A program made the position numbers and the translations under genes. Positions 38,344-49,503 of a stretch of 51,554 nucleotides of DNA are shown here, piece after piece. Each line of letters starts with the position of its first letter. Position 1 is the first letter of the stretch. Location of the stretch: the NCBI RefSeq assembly GCF_000171615.1, contig NZ_ABFU01000048.3:4433-55986 (forward strand), read 5' to 3'. The notes below the pieces were generated by a model. It searched no databases and was not told the origin of the DNA. It was given only the letters and a program-made list of their open reading frames with translations. This DNA comes from Bacillus coahuilensis m4-4. Its GTDB lineage: Bacteria > Bacillota > Bacilli > Bacillales > Bacillaceae_K.

Positions 38344-39136
38344 CTTCCATACTCCTTTTTAGTAAAATACGTTTTGATTTCTTCTACCATCGCTTCTATT
38401 GTATAAGTATCAGGACAAATATGCACTTCTAAACCCATGTTGTGTGCGGTTTGTTTCGTTTTGGATCCAATTACAGCATATTTACATGCCCTCACATATT
38501 CCGTTAAATTACGTTCATTCACGATTTTGATGTAATTCTTAACAGCTGAAGAGCTTGTGAATGTAACACAATCGATCCTATGTTTTTTACCGTCTCTTCT
38601 AAACACTGTGGAGAAGAGGTTGGTACTTCATTCTTATAGATCACCCACTCCTGATGGGAGATCCTCTCTTTTGCCAAACCATTCGATAGAATAGAGCTTG
38701 CTAAATTTCCTTTTGGAATTAAAATATGCTGTGCTAATGGATTTTCGAGTAAAAACTCTTGAATCATATCTTCCGCTGTGAATCTACTAGGAAGAAAATC
38801 TACCTCCACACCTAGTTCACGTAAATGCTTTGCTGTCTTCTCTCCAACAGCTGCAATGTTTACATGTAAGTCCTTTAGTGAAATGCCAAGTTTTTTTAGT
38901 TTTCGCCTGAAGAAATGAATACTATTATGGCTAGTAAAGAATATCCACTCAAATTGGGTGATCTTCTCCATCATTAATAGATATTCATCTTCTAAAGTAC
39001 TTTCAGAGAACGCAAGAAGAGGAACAGCATGAGCTGTCCCCCCTAAACATTCAATTGCCTGAATCATAGAGGTGGATTGTTCTACTCCCCTTGTGACGAT
39101 GATCTGTTTATCTTGTAAAGGGGAAGGCGAACTCAT
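38340..39136 (-). CDS. hemD: Uroporphyrinogen-III synthase (with an apparent frameshift)
   Basis: HemD cyclises hydroxymethylbilane to uroporphyrinogen III. The N-terminal domain ([20 protein letters not shown].., [11 protein letters not shown]) and the C-terminal domain ([20 protein letters not shown].., [16 protein letters not shown]) lie in two frames. Restoring one base in the T6 run at 38583-38588 joins them as ..[15 protein letters not shown].. and gives about 265 residues, normal for this family. The start overlaps the hemC stop (TAATG). Confidence 0.92.
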
Positions 39137-40069
39137 TACTGATCCAGCTCCTTTTTCACTCTATCGATTAATTCTTTCGCACCCAGCGAGCTTAATTGTT
39201 TGGCTACATTCACACCCACTTCAACTGGGTCTTGACCCGATTCAAAATGAGAGTAAATTGTTTTACCGTCAGGAGAAGCGACTAGACCTGTGAAGTGAAT
39301 GGTGTCATCTTCAGAGAGTGTAGCATATCCTGCAATTGGGACTTGGCACGCCCCCCTCCATTTTGTGTAGGAACGTTCTTTCTGCCTTTGTCGTACGCTC
39401 TGTTTCTTTATCGTTAAATTTAGAAAGTAGATCAAGTAATTCCTCGTCATCTTCTCGACATTCAATACCTAAAGCACCTTGACCTATAGCAGGAACACAA
39501 ATGTCTTCAGATAAAAATTCTGTTACAACATCTTTTGCCCAACCCATTCTAGCGAGGCCTGCTGCTGCTAAAATAATGGCATCATACTCTTCCCCGTCAA
39601 GCTTCGCTAAGCGGGTATCTATATTTCCACGAATCCATTTAATATCTAAATCTGGACGAACAGCAAGAAGCTGCGCACCGCGACGTAAGCTACTTGTTCC
39701 AATGACTGCACCTTTTGGAAGATCCTTTAGCTTTACGTGATTTTTAGAGATAAGAGCATCTCTTCTATCTTCACGAGGAGGTACACAACCTAAGGTTAGT
39801 CCACTTGGAAGTTCAGAAGGCATATCCTTCATACTATGAACAGCCATATCAATTTCCTTATCCATCATGGCTTGCTCAATTTCTTTCACAAATAGTCCTT
39901 TACCCCCAACTTTAGAAAGAGTAACGTCTAAAATGACATCCCCTTTTGTAACAATTTCTTTTACTTCAAAGGTAAAGTTTCCACCTAACTGCTTTAGTTG
40001 CTCAATGACCCAATTTGTTTGAGTTAGAGCAAGTGTACTTCTTCTAGAACCCACAACTATTTTTCTCAT
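39136..40069 (-). CDS. hemC: Porphobilinogen deaminase (with an apparent frameshift)
   Basis: HemC polymerises four porphobilinogens to hydroxymethylbilane. The N-terminal part shows [36 protein letters not shown] and [13 protein letters not shown]. The cofactor-binding cysteine lies in [14 protein letters not shown], which is complete only after removing one base from the C6 run at 39351-39356. Corrected length is about 310 residues. A frameshift exactly at the cofactor site would be lethal to function, so an error is likely. It lies 12 nt after hemX. Confidence 0.94.
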
Positions 40070-40081
40070 AGCTCCTCCTAC

Positions 40082-40915
40082 TTAATACCAGAAGTGAAAG
40101 GTAGACACCCGACTTACTAGTAAGAAATTTATCAATATGATTAAAAAAGCACCTACATTTATCCGTGCTAACGTTCGACCAAATACATGACTTCTTGCCC
40201 GTAAATAAAGAACTGTACTATAGATAACAAGCAATAAAAATGAGCCAAGAATCTTAGGGTCATACCAAATGACATTTGGTAACTTCACCCACGCCCATTG
40301 TAAACCTAGAATTAAACTTAGTAGAAGCATAGGAACACCTATGGCAATCAGTCGAAATGAAATAGTTTCAAGCTGATGAAGGTCCCCTAATCTCCACAAA
40401 CGCTGCCCCCATTTCTTTTCTTTCAATAGTCTATATTGAAGTAAATATAATAGGGAAAAAACAAACGAAAGTGAAAATGCCCCATAAGATAGAATAGCCA
40501 TCGTCACATGAATAAATAACAATTCGCTCATTAGTTGTCCTGCTATGGCTTTTGAACCAATGGGATCCTGTGCGAAGGTATGTATAACCATGATGATAAA
40601 CCCTAATATATTCGTAAAGAACACCGTGAAATCTACTTGCAATAGGCGGTTTATAGCCATAGATAACGAAATGAGCACCCACGCATAAAAGTACAGACCT
40701 TCAAATATGGTCAATACAGGAAAACGCTTCGTCTCAATCATATAAGCGATTAGAAATAATGTCTGTAAAACCCAAACAATAGAAAGAATCCAGAAGGCTG
40801 CTCGGTTAACCTTCTGGTTCTTTTGTACGAAATCTATGAAATATAAAAGAATGCTAATAGAGTACAAAACGATCATGGCTTCATGTAAGCGACCACTGAG
40901 TAGTATATTTTCCAT
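40082..40915 (-). CDS. hemX: HemX, membrane protein of the heme operon (CcsA-type)
   Basis: The 277-residue protein has about eight membrane helices, e.g. FLLLVIYSTVLYLRA and AFLIILINFLLVSRV. It belongs to the cytochrome c assembly CcsA/HemX superfamily. In B. subtilis HemX lowers the amount of HemA protein, so it tunes entry into heme synthesis. It lies directly between hemA and hemC with 12-13 nt gaps on either side. Confidence 0.94.
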   Translation of the reverse strand: MENILLSGRLHEAMIVLYSISILLYFIDFVQKNQKVNRAAFWILSIVWVLQTLFLIAYMIETKRFPVLTIFEGLYFYAWVLISLSMAINRLLQVDFTVFFTNILGFIIMVIHTFAQDPIGSKAIAGQLMSELLFIHVTMAILSYGAFSLSFVFSLLYLLQYRLLKEKKWGQRLWRLGDLHQLETISFRLIAIGVPMLLLSLILGLQWAWVKLPNVIWYDPKILGSFLLLVIYSTVLYLRARSHVFGRTLARINVGAFLIILINFLLVSRVSTFHFWY

Positions 40916-40928
40916 TACTCTCCCTCAC

Positions 40929-42281
40929 TTACGAAGAGAAAGAAGTCTGTAATGACACCAATGATGATGACTTCTTTTCTTGCACATATTCTGGTTCTAC
41001 TTGCTCCTCTTGAAGAACCTCCTCTAGGTTAAAAATGCGCTTAAAGAGCTCAAGCTGCTCTTCACTATGAGGAGTTCCTGCTAATTCTTTAACATTTTTT
41101 ATCGGGTCTTTTAATAATTGATTGACGATGCTCTTTGTATGCTTATTCAATATTTTAAGCTCACGATCGGTTAAGTTTGGCATTTTACGTTCAATGCTCT
41201 TCATCGTTTCCCCTTGTATAATAAGAGCCTTATCACGAAGAGCTGTAATCACCGGAACAACCCCTAACATACGTATCCACTCATTAAACTGAACAATTTC
41301 TGCCTCAATCATAAGCTCGATCTTTATCGCGGCTTTTTCTCTTTCAGCTAGGTTCGCTTGCACAATTCCTTCAAGATCATCAATATCATAAAGAAACACA
41401 TTATCAAGCTCTGCCATACGCGGATCTAAATCACGAGGTACAGCAATATCGACTAAGAACAGCGGCTTACTTCGACGAAGACGACGAACCGTCTCAATCA
41501 TCTCTTTTGTTACAACAAAATCCTTCGCACCTGTAGAACTGATCACAATGTCTGCTTCTACTAAGGCACATTGTAATTCCTGAAGAGTTTTAGCTTGTCC
41601 TTCGTACTTCTCAGCAAGCGCTTTCGCTTTCTCAAACGTTCGATTGATCACTGTGACTTTACTGGCACCACTTCCTTGAAGGTTATCAATGGCAAGTTCG
41701 CCCATTTTACCTGCCCCAAGGATTAAAATATGCTTATTCGAGAGATTACCAAAGATCTTTTTACCCAGCTCAACAGCTGCGTAGCTAACACTCACCGCAT
41801 TTGAGCCAATCTCCGTTTCAGAATGTGCTTTTTTAGCAAGGGTTACACTTTGTTTGAAAAGCTGATTAAAAACCGTTCCCGTAGTTCTCATTTCTTGAGC
41901 TAGCAAGAAGCTATTACGAATTTGTCCTAGTATTTGCGTTTCTCCTAGAACCATTGAATTTAGTCCACATGTTACTTTGAATAGATGCTCAACAGCACCC
42001 TCTTGTTCATATATAAAAAGAAAAGGTGAAAACTCTTCTTTATCAATGTTAAACCAATCAGATAGAAATTGTTTAATATAAAAGCGACCAGTATGGAGTT
42101 GATCCACTACTGCATATACCTCTGTTCGGTTACACGTTGAAACAATTACATTCTCCAAAATACTTTTTCTCGCATTCAATTCTTGCATAGCATCAGACAA
42201 TGTCGATTCGTTGAAAGATAATCGTTCACGAATTTCGACGGGAGCCGTTTTGTAGTTAAGACCGACCACTATTGTATGCAT
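40929..42281 (-). CDS. hemA: Glutamyl-tRNA reductase
   Basis: HemA reduces glutamyl-tRNA to glutamate-1-semialdehyde with NADPH, the first step of heme synthesis. The protein (about 450 residues from ATG 42281, [20 protein letters not shown]) has the catalytic cysteine in [14 protein letters not shown]. The NADPH site is [14 protein letters not shown], and a C-terminal dimerisation helix is present. A longer frame reaches 42329, but the G-rich ribosome-binding site (around 42292-42299) and family alignment favour 42281. It is the first gene of hemAXCDBL. Confidence 0.96.
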   Translation of the reverse strand: MHTIVVGLNYKTAPVEIRERLSFNESTLSDAMQELNARKSILENVIVSTCNRTEVYAVVDQLHTGRFYIKQFLSDWFNIDKEEFSPFLFIYEQEGAVEHLFKVTCGLNSMVLGETQILGQIRNSFLLAQEMRTTGTVFNQLFKQSVTLAKKAHSETEIGSNAVSVSYAAVELGKKIFGNLSNKHILILGAGKMGELAIDNLQGSGASKVTVINRTFEKAKALAEKYEGQAKTLQELQCALVEADIVISSTGAKDFVVTKEMIETVRRLRRSKPLFLVDIAVPRDLDPRMAELDNVFLYDIDDLEGIVQANLAEREKAAIKIELMIEAEIVQFNEWIRMLGVVPVITALRDKALIIQGETMKSIERKMPNLTDRELKILNKHTKSIVNQLLKDPIKNVKELAGTPHSEEQLELFKRIFNLEEVLQEEQVEPEYVQEKKSSSLVSLQTSFSS

Positions 42282-42478
42282 GTAGACATTCACCCCCCAA
42301 GTACTCATCCTATCTAGTATAACATACACAAAAAGTATTATTTAAATAAAATGTGAACAAGTATTGAATCCTGTTCTTTCCTATGAAAAAATATTATTCG
42401 TACAAGACACTTAACAAATCGTAACAAAATCCTGTTACAATTTCAAGTGAATGAATTTCCAAAAGCAGGTGAAAATCA

Positions 42479-42964
42479 ATGAAAAAACAGCATATCGTCG
42501 CCGGTAGCATGTTAGTTGGATTTGGGGGATATTTCTTCCTTTTAGAGCAGGGCATAGAATGGTTCGATGGGATGCTCTCATGGCCTACCCTTATTGGAAT
42601 TATTGGGATCGCCTTTTTACTACAAGCATACAAAGGTCGCTCTACTGAATACATACTACCTGGTACCATATTAGTTGGATTAGCTCTCCATTTCCACTTA
42701 TCTAGATTCGTTGATGAATGGCCGAATGATCTTGGTGTATTTCTATTAATCACAAGTATCGCTTTCCTATTACATCACCAACGAACGAAACAAGGGCTCG
42801 TTTATGGACTACTCTTTTTAGCATTAGCTATTATTTTAGTATTCTATCAACAAGTATTATCATGGCTAGGTTTAGTTCAGAGTGAGTTTTCAATTAATTG
42901 GAGTATTTGGCCTGTTATTTTAATTGGAATTGGTGTGTACTTATTGTTCTTTAGAAAAAAATAA
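42479..42964 (+). CDS. ysxD: YsxD-like integral membrane protein
   Basis: The 161-residue protein consists of about six short membrane helices in repeated helix pairs (IVAGSMLVGFGGYFFLLEQG, WPTLIGIIGIAFLLQAYKGR, and WPVILIGIGVYLLFFRKK at the end). This resembles the LiaI/LiaF N-terminal type membrane region. In B. subtilis ysxD occupies the same place between hemA and ysxC. AGCAGGTG precedes the ATG. Function is unknown. It is divergent from hemA and convergent with ysxC, ending at a shared terminator. Confidence 0.75.
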   Translation: MKKQHIVAGSMLVGFGGYFFLLEQGIEWFDGMLSWPTLIGIIGIAFLLQAYKGRSTEYILPGTILVGLALHFHLSRFVDEWPNDLGVFLLITSIAFLLHHQRTKQGLVYGLLFLALAIILVFYQQVLSWLGLVQSEFSINWSIWPVILIGIGVYLLFFRKK

Positions 42965-42989
42965 AGAAGCAGCCCATTTGGCTGCTTCT
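42965..42989. terminator. Bidirectional terminator between ysxD and ysxC
   Basis: AGAAGCAGCC pairs with GGCTGCTTCT around a 5-nt loop. A- and T-rich flanks allow it to act for both convergent units. It overlaps the ysxD stop region. Confidence 0.8.
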
Positions 42990-42990
42990 T

Positions 42991-43572
42991 CTACATATAA
43001 CGCTTGATAGCTTCCCAAGCCTTGTCTTTTCCTAACCCTGTTTCGGATGAAAAAACAATGATTTCATCCCCTTTTTCTAATTGAAGAGTGTCTTTTACGA
43101 CTTTTTTATGTTTATCCCATTTCCCTTTTGGAATCTTATCTGCTTTTGTAGCAATAATTATGACTGGGATCTCGTAATGCTTGATGAAATCATACATCAT
43201 GATATCATCTTTAGTTGGTGGGTGACGAAGGTCTACGATTAAAACAGCCGCTTCTAGTTTGTCTCTTGATGTAAAATACGTTTCAATCATCTTACCCCAA
43301 GCAGCTCGTTCTGTTTTTGACACTTTCGCATACCCATAACCTGGAACATCTACAAAGTATAACTGCTCTTCAATGATATAAAAGTTAAGGGTTTGGGTTT
43401 TCCCAGGCTTAGAAGAAATTCGAGCTAAGCTTTTTCTTCCAAGCATCTTATTAATAAACGAAGACTTCCCTACGTTTGAACGTCCGGCAAGGGCGAACTC
43501 TGGTAAATTGTCATCAGGATACTGTTCTGGTCTAACGGCACTTATGACAATCTCTGCATTATTTACTTTCAT
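42991..43572 (-). CDS. ysxC: Ribosome-biogenesis GTPase YsxC/EngB
   Basis: YsxC (EngB) is an essential GTPase for 50S subunit assembly. The 193-residue protein has G1 [16 protein letters not shown]2-region [14 protein letters not shown]3 [12 protein letters not shown] and G4 [11 protein letters not shown]. Length is normal. Its start overlaps the lonA stop by 14 nt, indicating translational coupling. Confidence 0.97.
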   Translation of the reverse strand: MKVNNAEIVISAVRPEQYPDDNLPEFALAGRSNVGKSSFINKMLGRKSLARISSKPGKTQTLNFYIIEEQLYFVDVPGYGYAKVSKTERAAWGKMIETYFTSRDKLEAAVLIVDLRHPPTKDDIMMYDFIKHYEIPVIIIATKADKIPKGKWDKHKKVVKDTLQLEKGDEIIVFSSETGLGKDKAWEAIKRYM

Positions 43573-45899
43573 TACTCTCTCCTACTAAAGCGATATCCAA
43601 CACTTCGTCCACATGTGACACCAGATGGAAGGACAGCTCTTCTCGGACACTTTTTGGTATATCGTCAATATCTTTTTCGTTATCTTTCGGTAAAATAATT
43701 GTACGAAGTCCGGCACGGTGTGCACTTAGCGTTTTTTCCTTTACGCCACCAATCGGTAGAACACGTCCACGTAACGTAACTTCTCCCGTCATACCTACTT
43801 CTCTACGAATCGCTTTACCAGAAAGGGCTGACACTAGAGCAGTCGTGATGGTAATGCCTGCTGATGGCCCATCTTTTGGTACTGCTCCCTCTGGTACGTG
43901 TATATGAATATCATACTTCTCATAGAAGTTTTCTTCAATGCCTAATTCTACCGCTTTTGAACGAACATAACTAAAAGCCGTTTGAGCTGACTCTTTCATC
44001 ACATCTCCAAGCTTTCCTGTAAGCACTAATTTTCCTTTACCAGGAGATAAACTAACTTCAATTTGAAGAGTATCTCCTCCGACTGTCGTATAGGCAAGTC
44101 CTGTTGCTACTCCCACTTGGTCTTCTAGCTCCGCTTGACCGTATCGGAAGAGTTTTTTCCCAAGGAAATCTTCAATATTTTTCTCAGACACAATCACTCG
44201 CTTCTTATCCTCTGATACGATAATTCTTGCGGTTTTACGGCACACAGCAGCAATTTGTCGTTCTAAGCTACGAACGCCCGCCTCTCGTGTATAATAGCGA
44301 ACAATCGCTTTAAATGCATCATCGCGGATTTGAAGCTGACTTTTTTGTTAGACCATGAGCCTCTAACTGTTTGCGTAGAAGGTGATCCTTTGCAATATGA
44401 ACCTTTTCAAGCTCTGTGTATCCTGCAATCGAAATAATTTCCATACGATCACGCAGCGGACCTGGAATCGTCGCCAGGTTGTTTGCTGTAGCAACAAACA
44501 TGACATTGGATAAATCATAGGTTTCTTCAATGTAGTGATCACTAAAGTTATGATTTTGTTCAGGGTCAAGAACTTCTAATAAGGCTGCAGAAGGGTCTCC
44601 TCTGAAATCGCTTGTCATTTTATCAATTTCATCTAAAAGAAATACTGGATTCACGGTTTCAGCCTTTTTCATCCCTTGAATAATACGTCCCGGCATGGCT
44701 CCAACATAGGTACGACGGTGACCTCTAATTTCAGATTCATCACGTACGCCTCCTAATGAGACACGAACAAACTTTCTTCCAAGAGACTCAGCAATGGAAC
44801 GCGCTAAGCTCGTTTTCCCTACTCCTGGAGGTCCAGCAAGACACAAGATAGGGCCTTTTAGTGAATTGGTCAATTGTTGGACAGCTAAGTATTCTAGAAC
44901 TCGTTCTTTTACTTTTTCTAAACCATAATGGTCTCGTTCTAGAATCTTTTCTGCTTTATGAATGTTTAAATCATCTTTTGTACTCTCTGACCATGGTAAC
45001 GCAAGTAACCAATCGATATAATTTCGAATAACGGCACTCTCAGCAGAGCTCGACGGAACCTTTTCATAACGACTAAGTTCTTTTAAAGCAGTCCGTTCAA
45101 CATTTTCAGGCATCCCTGCTGCAGCAATTTTCTCTGTAAGCTCATCAACTTCTCCGGTTTTACCATCTTTATCGCCAAGCTCTTTTTGAATTGCTTTCAG
45201 TTGCTCTCGAAGATAATACTCCTTTTGCGTACGCTCCATCGATTTTTTTACACGCTGACCAATCTTCTTTTCTAAACGTAGGACTTCTTTTTCATTTTGA
45301 ATCAGTTCAATGACCGATTGAAGTCGTTCATGTATATCTAAAACCTCTAATATTTGCTGTTTATCTTTAAGCTTTAATGGCAAATGCGAGGTAATAATAT
45401 CTGCTAATCGACCGGGTTGATCAATATCTGAAACAGTCGATAACGTTTCTGCCGACACCTTTTTCGATAGTTTTATGTACTGTTCAAAGTAATCCAGTAA
45501 TGTTCTCGCTAATGCTTGAGCTTCTGCATCTGGTTCAGCCATTTCAATCTTACTGTAAGGAACAACTTCTACACTAGTATACGTTTCTTCGTCCTTCATC
45601 TTATTGATTGAAGCACGTTCAATACCTTCTACTAATACACGTATCGTACCATTTGGTAACTTTAACATTTGTTTAACCTTCGTTAATGTTCCCATGCTAT
45701 ATAAATCATCTTGTGATGGTTCATTTATATTAATATCCTTCTGCATCGTTAAGAAAATCAACTGATCATTCATCATTGCTTTTTCTAATGCTTCCACTGA
45801 TCGGTCTCTACCTACATCTAAATGAAGAACCATTGTTGGAAATACGAGCAATCCTCTTAACGGTAGGAGGGGAACGTTGTATTTAATTTCGTTGGCCAT
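43559..45899 (-). CDS. lonA: ATP-dependent protease LonA (with an apparent frameshift)
   Basis: LonA degrades misfolded and regulatory proteins. From ATG 45899 ([20 protein letters not shown]) it has the N-terminal substrate domain, Walker [15 protein letters not shown] and Walker [11 protein letters not shown]. The protease domain has catalytic serine in [12 protein letters not shown] and lysine in [14 protein letters not shown]. The T6 run at 44341-44346 breaks the frame. Removing one base restores ..[20 protein letters not shown].. and about 779 residues. An ATG one codon upstream (45902) is also possible. Confidence 0.95.
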
Positions 45900-46079
45900 C
45901 ATTTGCACCTCCATAAGGCATTTTGCCTAGTAATCTTTGTACAATTCTAACTGATAAAATAAAAGGTGTCCATTCATGTACTTTTACCCTAATGAAATGC
46001 TTCATGAACGCCCAAATGCTCTTGTTTTCATGATTCAAGGGTATCCTAAGCTACTTTATAGCTTAAGACACCCTTTCCA

Positions 46080-47733
46080 TCAACTCGTTTCTCGATTACT
46101 ATTTTTATCCAAAGAAGGGATCGCTTCCTTATCTAACGCTAAATCTAAGGCTTCTTTAACAGTACTTAATGGGACAATATTGATGTCTCCGATTGTAGAG
46201 AGTAGGGACTGGTGATTATCTACAGGAATGAATACCGTTTTCACTCCTGCTTCTTTTGCGGCTTTTACTTTACTATATACACCACCAACTGGCTTCACGT
46301 GTCCATGAATACTTATCTCACCCGTTATGGCGACATCATGCTTGACCGGAATACGATAGATAGAAGAATAGATGCCCACAGCCATGGCAATTCCTGCAGA
46401 AGGACCGTCAACAGGTACACCACCTGGGAAATTAACATGTATATCAAATTGATCCGCTGGAACTCCGATTGTTTTTAAATAGGTTATTACGTTTTCAATG
46501 GATCCCTTAGCTAAGCTTTTTCTTCTTACTGATTTACTTTTGTCTCCTAGGCTTTCTTCTTCTACGATACCGGTTATGTTAATCGATCCTCCATCCTTGG
46601 TTGGAAGGACGTTTACTTCAATTTCTAACAGTGTACCACTGCTTGGACCACTAACAGCTAATCCATTTACTACACCTACAGTAGGTTCCTCTTTCACTTT
46701 TGTATGGATTCGAGGAGAAAGCTGGCTGGATTGAATGACCCACTCCATATCTTGATTCGTAATACACTTTTGATCTGATGTAATGGCTATTCCAGCTGCG
46801 ATTTGCACCATATTGACCGCTTCACGTCCGTTACGGCTATAAGTAGAAAGTGATTCTAGCGCTTCTTCCTCTATCTTCATTCGTAGCTTTTCGGCTCCTC
46901 TTGCTCCTACTTCTATTATTTCATCCTTCGTTAATTCTCTAAAGAATACTTCCATACAACGTGAGCGAATAGCCGGTGGTAGCTCACTCGGGGTTCTTGT
47001 TGTGGCTCCAATTAAGCGAAAATCCGCGGGTAACCCATTTTTGAATATATCATGGATATGAAGTGGAATTTGTTGATTTTCTTCATTATAATACGCACTT
47101 TCTAGATACACTTTTCGATCTTCTAGTACTTTCAATAACTTATTTAGTTGAATCGGATGCAACTCCCCAATTTCATCAATAAATAAGATTCCACCATGAG
47201 CATTTGTTACAGCTCCTTGCTTAGGTTGAGGAATACCAGCTTGTCCCATCGCACCTGCCCCTTGATAGATAGGGTCATGTACGGAGCCAATGAGCGGATC
47301 TGCAATCCCTCTTTCATCAAACCTAGCAGTCGTTGCATCTAATTCTACAAACACGGCATCCTTTGAGAAAGGCGTTGTAGACTGCTTTTTCGCTTCTTCT
47401 AAAACGAGCCTGGCTGCTGCTGTTTTCCCAACACCTGGAGGACCATAAATGATTACATGTTGTGGATTAGGTCCGCACAAAGCAGCTCGTAACGATTTAA
47501 TTCCATCCTCTTGACCGACCACATCCTGTAATTTAGATGGCCGTATCATTTCAGACAATGGAACCGATAATTTAATGGAGCGCATTTTCTTTTAATTGTT
47601 CTAATTCTTTGCCTGATTCTTTGTCAATTGTAACCTTTTGAGTTCGTTGGTTTTTTAACAAATTCCAGAAATAAAGGCCTATAATGACCCCAAAAAATAA
47701 TTGAATTAATAGAGCAATGCCAGTAAAGTTCAA
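46080..47733 (-). CDS. lonB: Lon-like protease LonB, forespore type (with an apparent frameshift)
   Basis: LonB is a membrane-anchored Lon protease; in B. subtilis it is made in the forespore. The main frame shows Walker [41 protein letters not shown], protease serine in PVDGPSAGIAMA and lysine in GGVYSKVKAAKEAG. The N-terminal membrane helix (LNFTGIALLIQLFFGVIIGL, then YFWNLLKNQRTQKVTIDKES) lies in another frame starting at TTG 47733 behind GGAGGG. Removing one base from the T4 run at 47585-47588 joins them, giving about 550 residues, close to B. subtilis LonB. Confidence 0.93.
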
Positions 47734-47768
47734 GGGGCTTCCCTCCGTCATTCTAAGATGTTACTACG

Positions 47769-47798
47769 TAGTTTGTCCGTTCACTTTAGAGAATAAAC
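47769..47798 (-). promoter_or_regulatory. Putative sigma-F promoter of lonB
   Basis: On the minus strand GTTTA (47798-47794) and GGACAAACTA (47778-47769) are 15 nt apart. This matches the sigma-F consensus (GYWTA, 15 nt, GGnRAnAMTW) with one mismatch, 36 nt before the TTG start. It agrees with known sigma-F control of B. subtilis lonB. Confidence 0.7.
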
Positions 47799-47895
47799 AC
47801 GAGGGATGAAGTTGAAGGAATTGGTAATTGTAGAGAGTGAAGGATATGAGATGCTATCATTTCTACTATTAATCCAAATAAAAATGGATAAAAGA

Positions 47896-47925
47896 AAAGA
47901 CCGCAAGCCGCTAGCTTGCAGTCTT
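47896..47925 (-). terminator. Terminator after clpX
   Basis: On the minus strand AAGACTGCAAGC pairs with GCTTGCGGTCTT (one mismatch), followed by TTCTTTT. It closes the clpX transcript before the lonB promoter. Confidence 0.82.
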
Positions 47926-47930
47926 CATCA

Positions 47931-49203
47931 TTAAGCGGAAGTTTTCGTCTCCGTTGAATCATCTAGGATGGTACCATCTTCAAGAAGTAACTTTGGTGTT
48001 GTCCCTTCAAGAACTGTATCTTTTGTAATAACACATTTCTTGATGTCATCACGAGATGGTAGGTCAAACATAACATCTAGCATGATGCTTTCGATGATAG
48101 AACGAAGTCCACGAGCACCCGTTTTTCGTTCAATCGCTTTTTTCGCGATTTCAATTAACGCATCGTCTTCGAAATCTAAATCCACTTCATCAAGCTCAAG
48201 CATTTTCTTGTACTGCTTCACAAGAGCATTTTTAGGCTTTGTTAAGATTTCAATTAATGCTTCCTCATCTAAAGGAGTTAGTGAAGCCGTTACCGGAAGA
48301 CGACCGATAAATTCAGGAATTAATCCAAATCGCAGTAAGTCCTCTGGAATCACTTTTGTTAACAGCATTTTTTCATCTGCATCTTCAGGTTTTTAGCTCT
48401 CCACCGAAACCAATAACCTTTTGTCCAAGACGACGCTTGATGATTTGCTCAATTCCATCAAATGCTCCACCACAAATAAATAGAATATTCCCTGTGTCAA
48501 TTTGAATGAATTCTTGATGAGGGTGTTTGCGTCCACCTTGAGGAGGAACGCTTGCGACAGTACCCTCTAAAATTTTCAATAACGCTTGTTGTACACCTTC
48601 ACCAGAAACATCACGAGTAATCGAAGGATTTTCTGACTTACGAGCGACTTTATCAATCTCATCTATGTAGATGATTCCTTTTTCCGCTCGTTCCACATCA
48701 TAATCCGCCGCTTGAATAAGCTTTAGAAGAATGTTTTCTACATCTTCTCCCACGTATCCTGCTTCTGTAAGAGATGTAGCATCCGCAATAGCAAATGGAA
48801 CATTAAGAATTCTAGCTAATGTTTGAGCTAAAAGGGTTTTACCACTTCCAGTAGGACCAATTAAACAGATGTTACTTTTTGATAGCTCTACATCATCTAT
48901 TTTGCTATTAGAATTGATACGCTTGTAATGGTTATACACCGCAACTGCTAACGATTTTTTCGCTTGTTCCTGTCCGATAACATATTCATCAAGGATTTCA
49001 CGAATTTCTACTGGCTTTGGAACATCTTTAAACTCTACTTCTTCTTCTGTTCCTAATTCCTCTTCTACTATTTCAGTACATAGTTCGATACACTCATCGC
49101 ATATATACACTCCGGGACCGGCAACTAGCTTTCGAACCTGATCTTGAGTTTTTCCGCAAAAAGAACATTTTAACTGTCCTTTTTCCTCGTTAAATTTGAA
49201 CAA
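47931..49203 (-). CDS. clpX: ClpX, ATPase subunit of the ClpXP protease (with an apparent frameshift)
   Basis: ClpX unfolds substrates for ClpP. The start is TTG 49203 ([12 protein letters not shown]), seven nt after AAGGGGTG; a GTG at 49212 lies inside the ribosome-binding site and is rejected. The N-terminal C4 zinc domain ([10 protein letters not shown].., [10 protein letters not shown]) is complete. Walker [15 protein letters not shown], Walker [15 protein letters not shown] and the ClpP-binding IGF loop ([11 protein letters not shown]) are present. Removing one base from the T5 run at 48390-48394 continues ..[20 protein letters not shown].. to about 423 residues, the normal length. Confidence 0.96.
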
Positions 49204-49325
49204 ACCGTTCACCCCTTATTTTGACTAGCGAATTAACCAAACTCTGTTTGTTTACGTTTTCTTCGTCTACTCAAATAATATGTTCTTTCATAAATCAAGT
49301 GACTTTTGAATCAGTTATGTATTGC

Positions 49326-49334
49326 ATTGTAGCA
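49326..49334 (-). promoter_or_regulatory. Possible extended -10 promoter of clpX
   Basis: The minus strand reads TATGCTACAAT, i.e. TGC followed by TACAAT, an extended -10 element, about 120 nt upstream of clpX. The -35 region is weak. The 300-nt gap between tig and clpX (49204-49503) shows nothing else except the tig terminator. Confidence 0.4.
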
Positions 49335-49454
49335 TAGAAGCTACGACGGAGGAAATGAAAATGCCCCCTACTATGTGTACTAGTTAAAATACCCTTGTTT
49401 ACAAAGGTTTACCCTAAATCCCTACAATCTATTCCTAAAATATGTATGTTGTAT

Positions 49455-49486
49455 AAAACAAGGCACGAACTAGGTCGCGCCTTGTT
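49455..49486 (-). terminator. Terminator of tig
   Basis: On the minus strand AACAAGGC pairs with GCCTTGTT, with further pairing inside (GCGAC/GTTCGT region), followed by TTATAC. It lies 17 nt after the tig stop. Confidence 0.8.
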
Positions 49487-49503
49487 AAGGAACTTACTCT
49501 ATA

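Noticed and set aside
42310..42365. PerR-box-like palindrome (TTATTTAAATAATA) upstream of hemA
   Set aside because: It matches the PerR consensus at only about 9 of 14 positions, which AT-rich DNA gives by chance. PerR control is known for B. subtilis hemA but is not supported here by sequence.
1560..48394. Programmed ribosomal frameshifting as the reason for the many split genes
   Set aside because: The shifts occur in unrelated housekeeping genes, in both directions, at plain homopolymers without conserved slippery-site and stimulatory structures. Sequencing indels explain them better.
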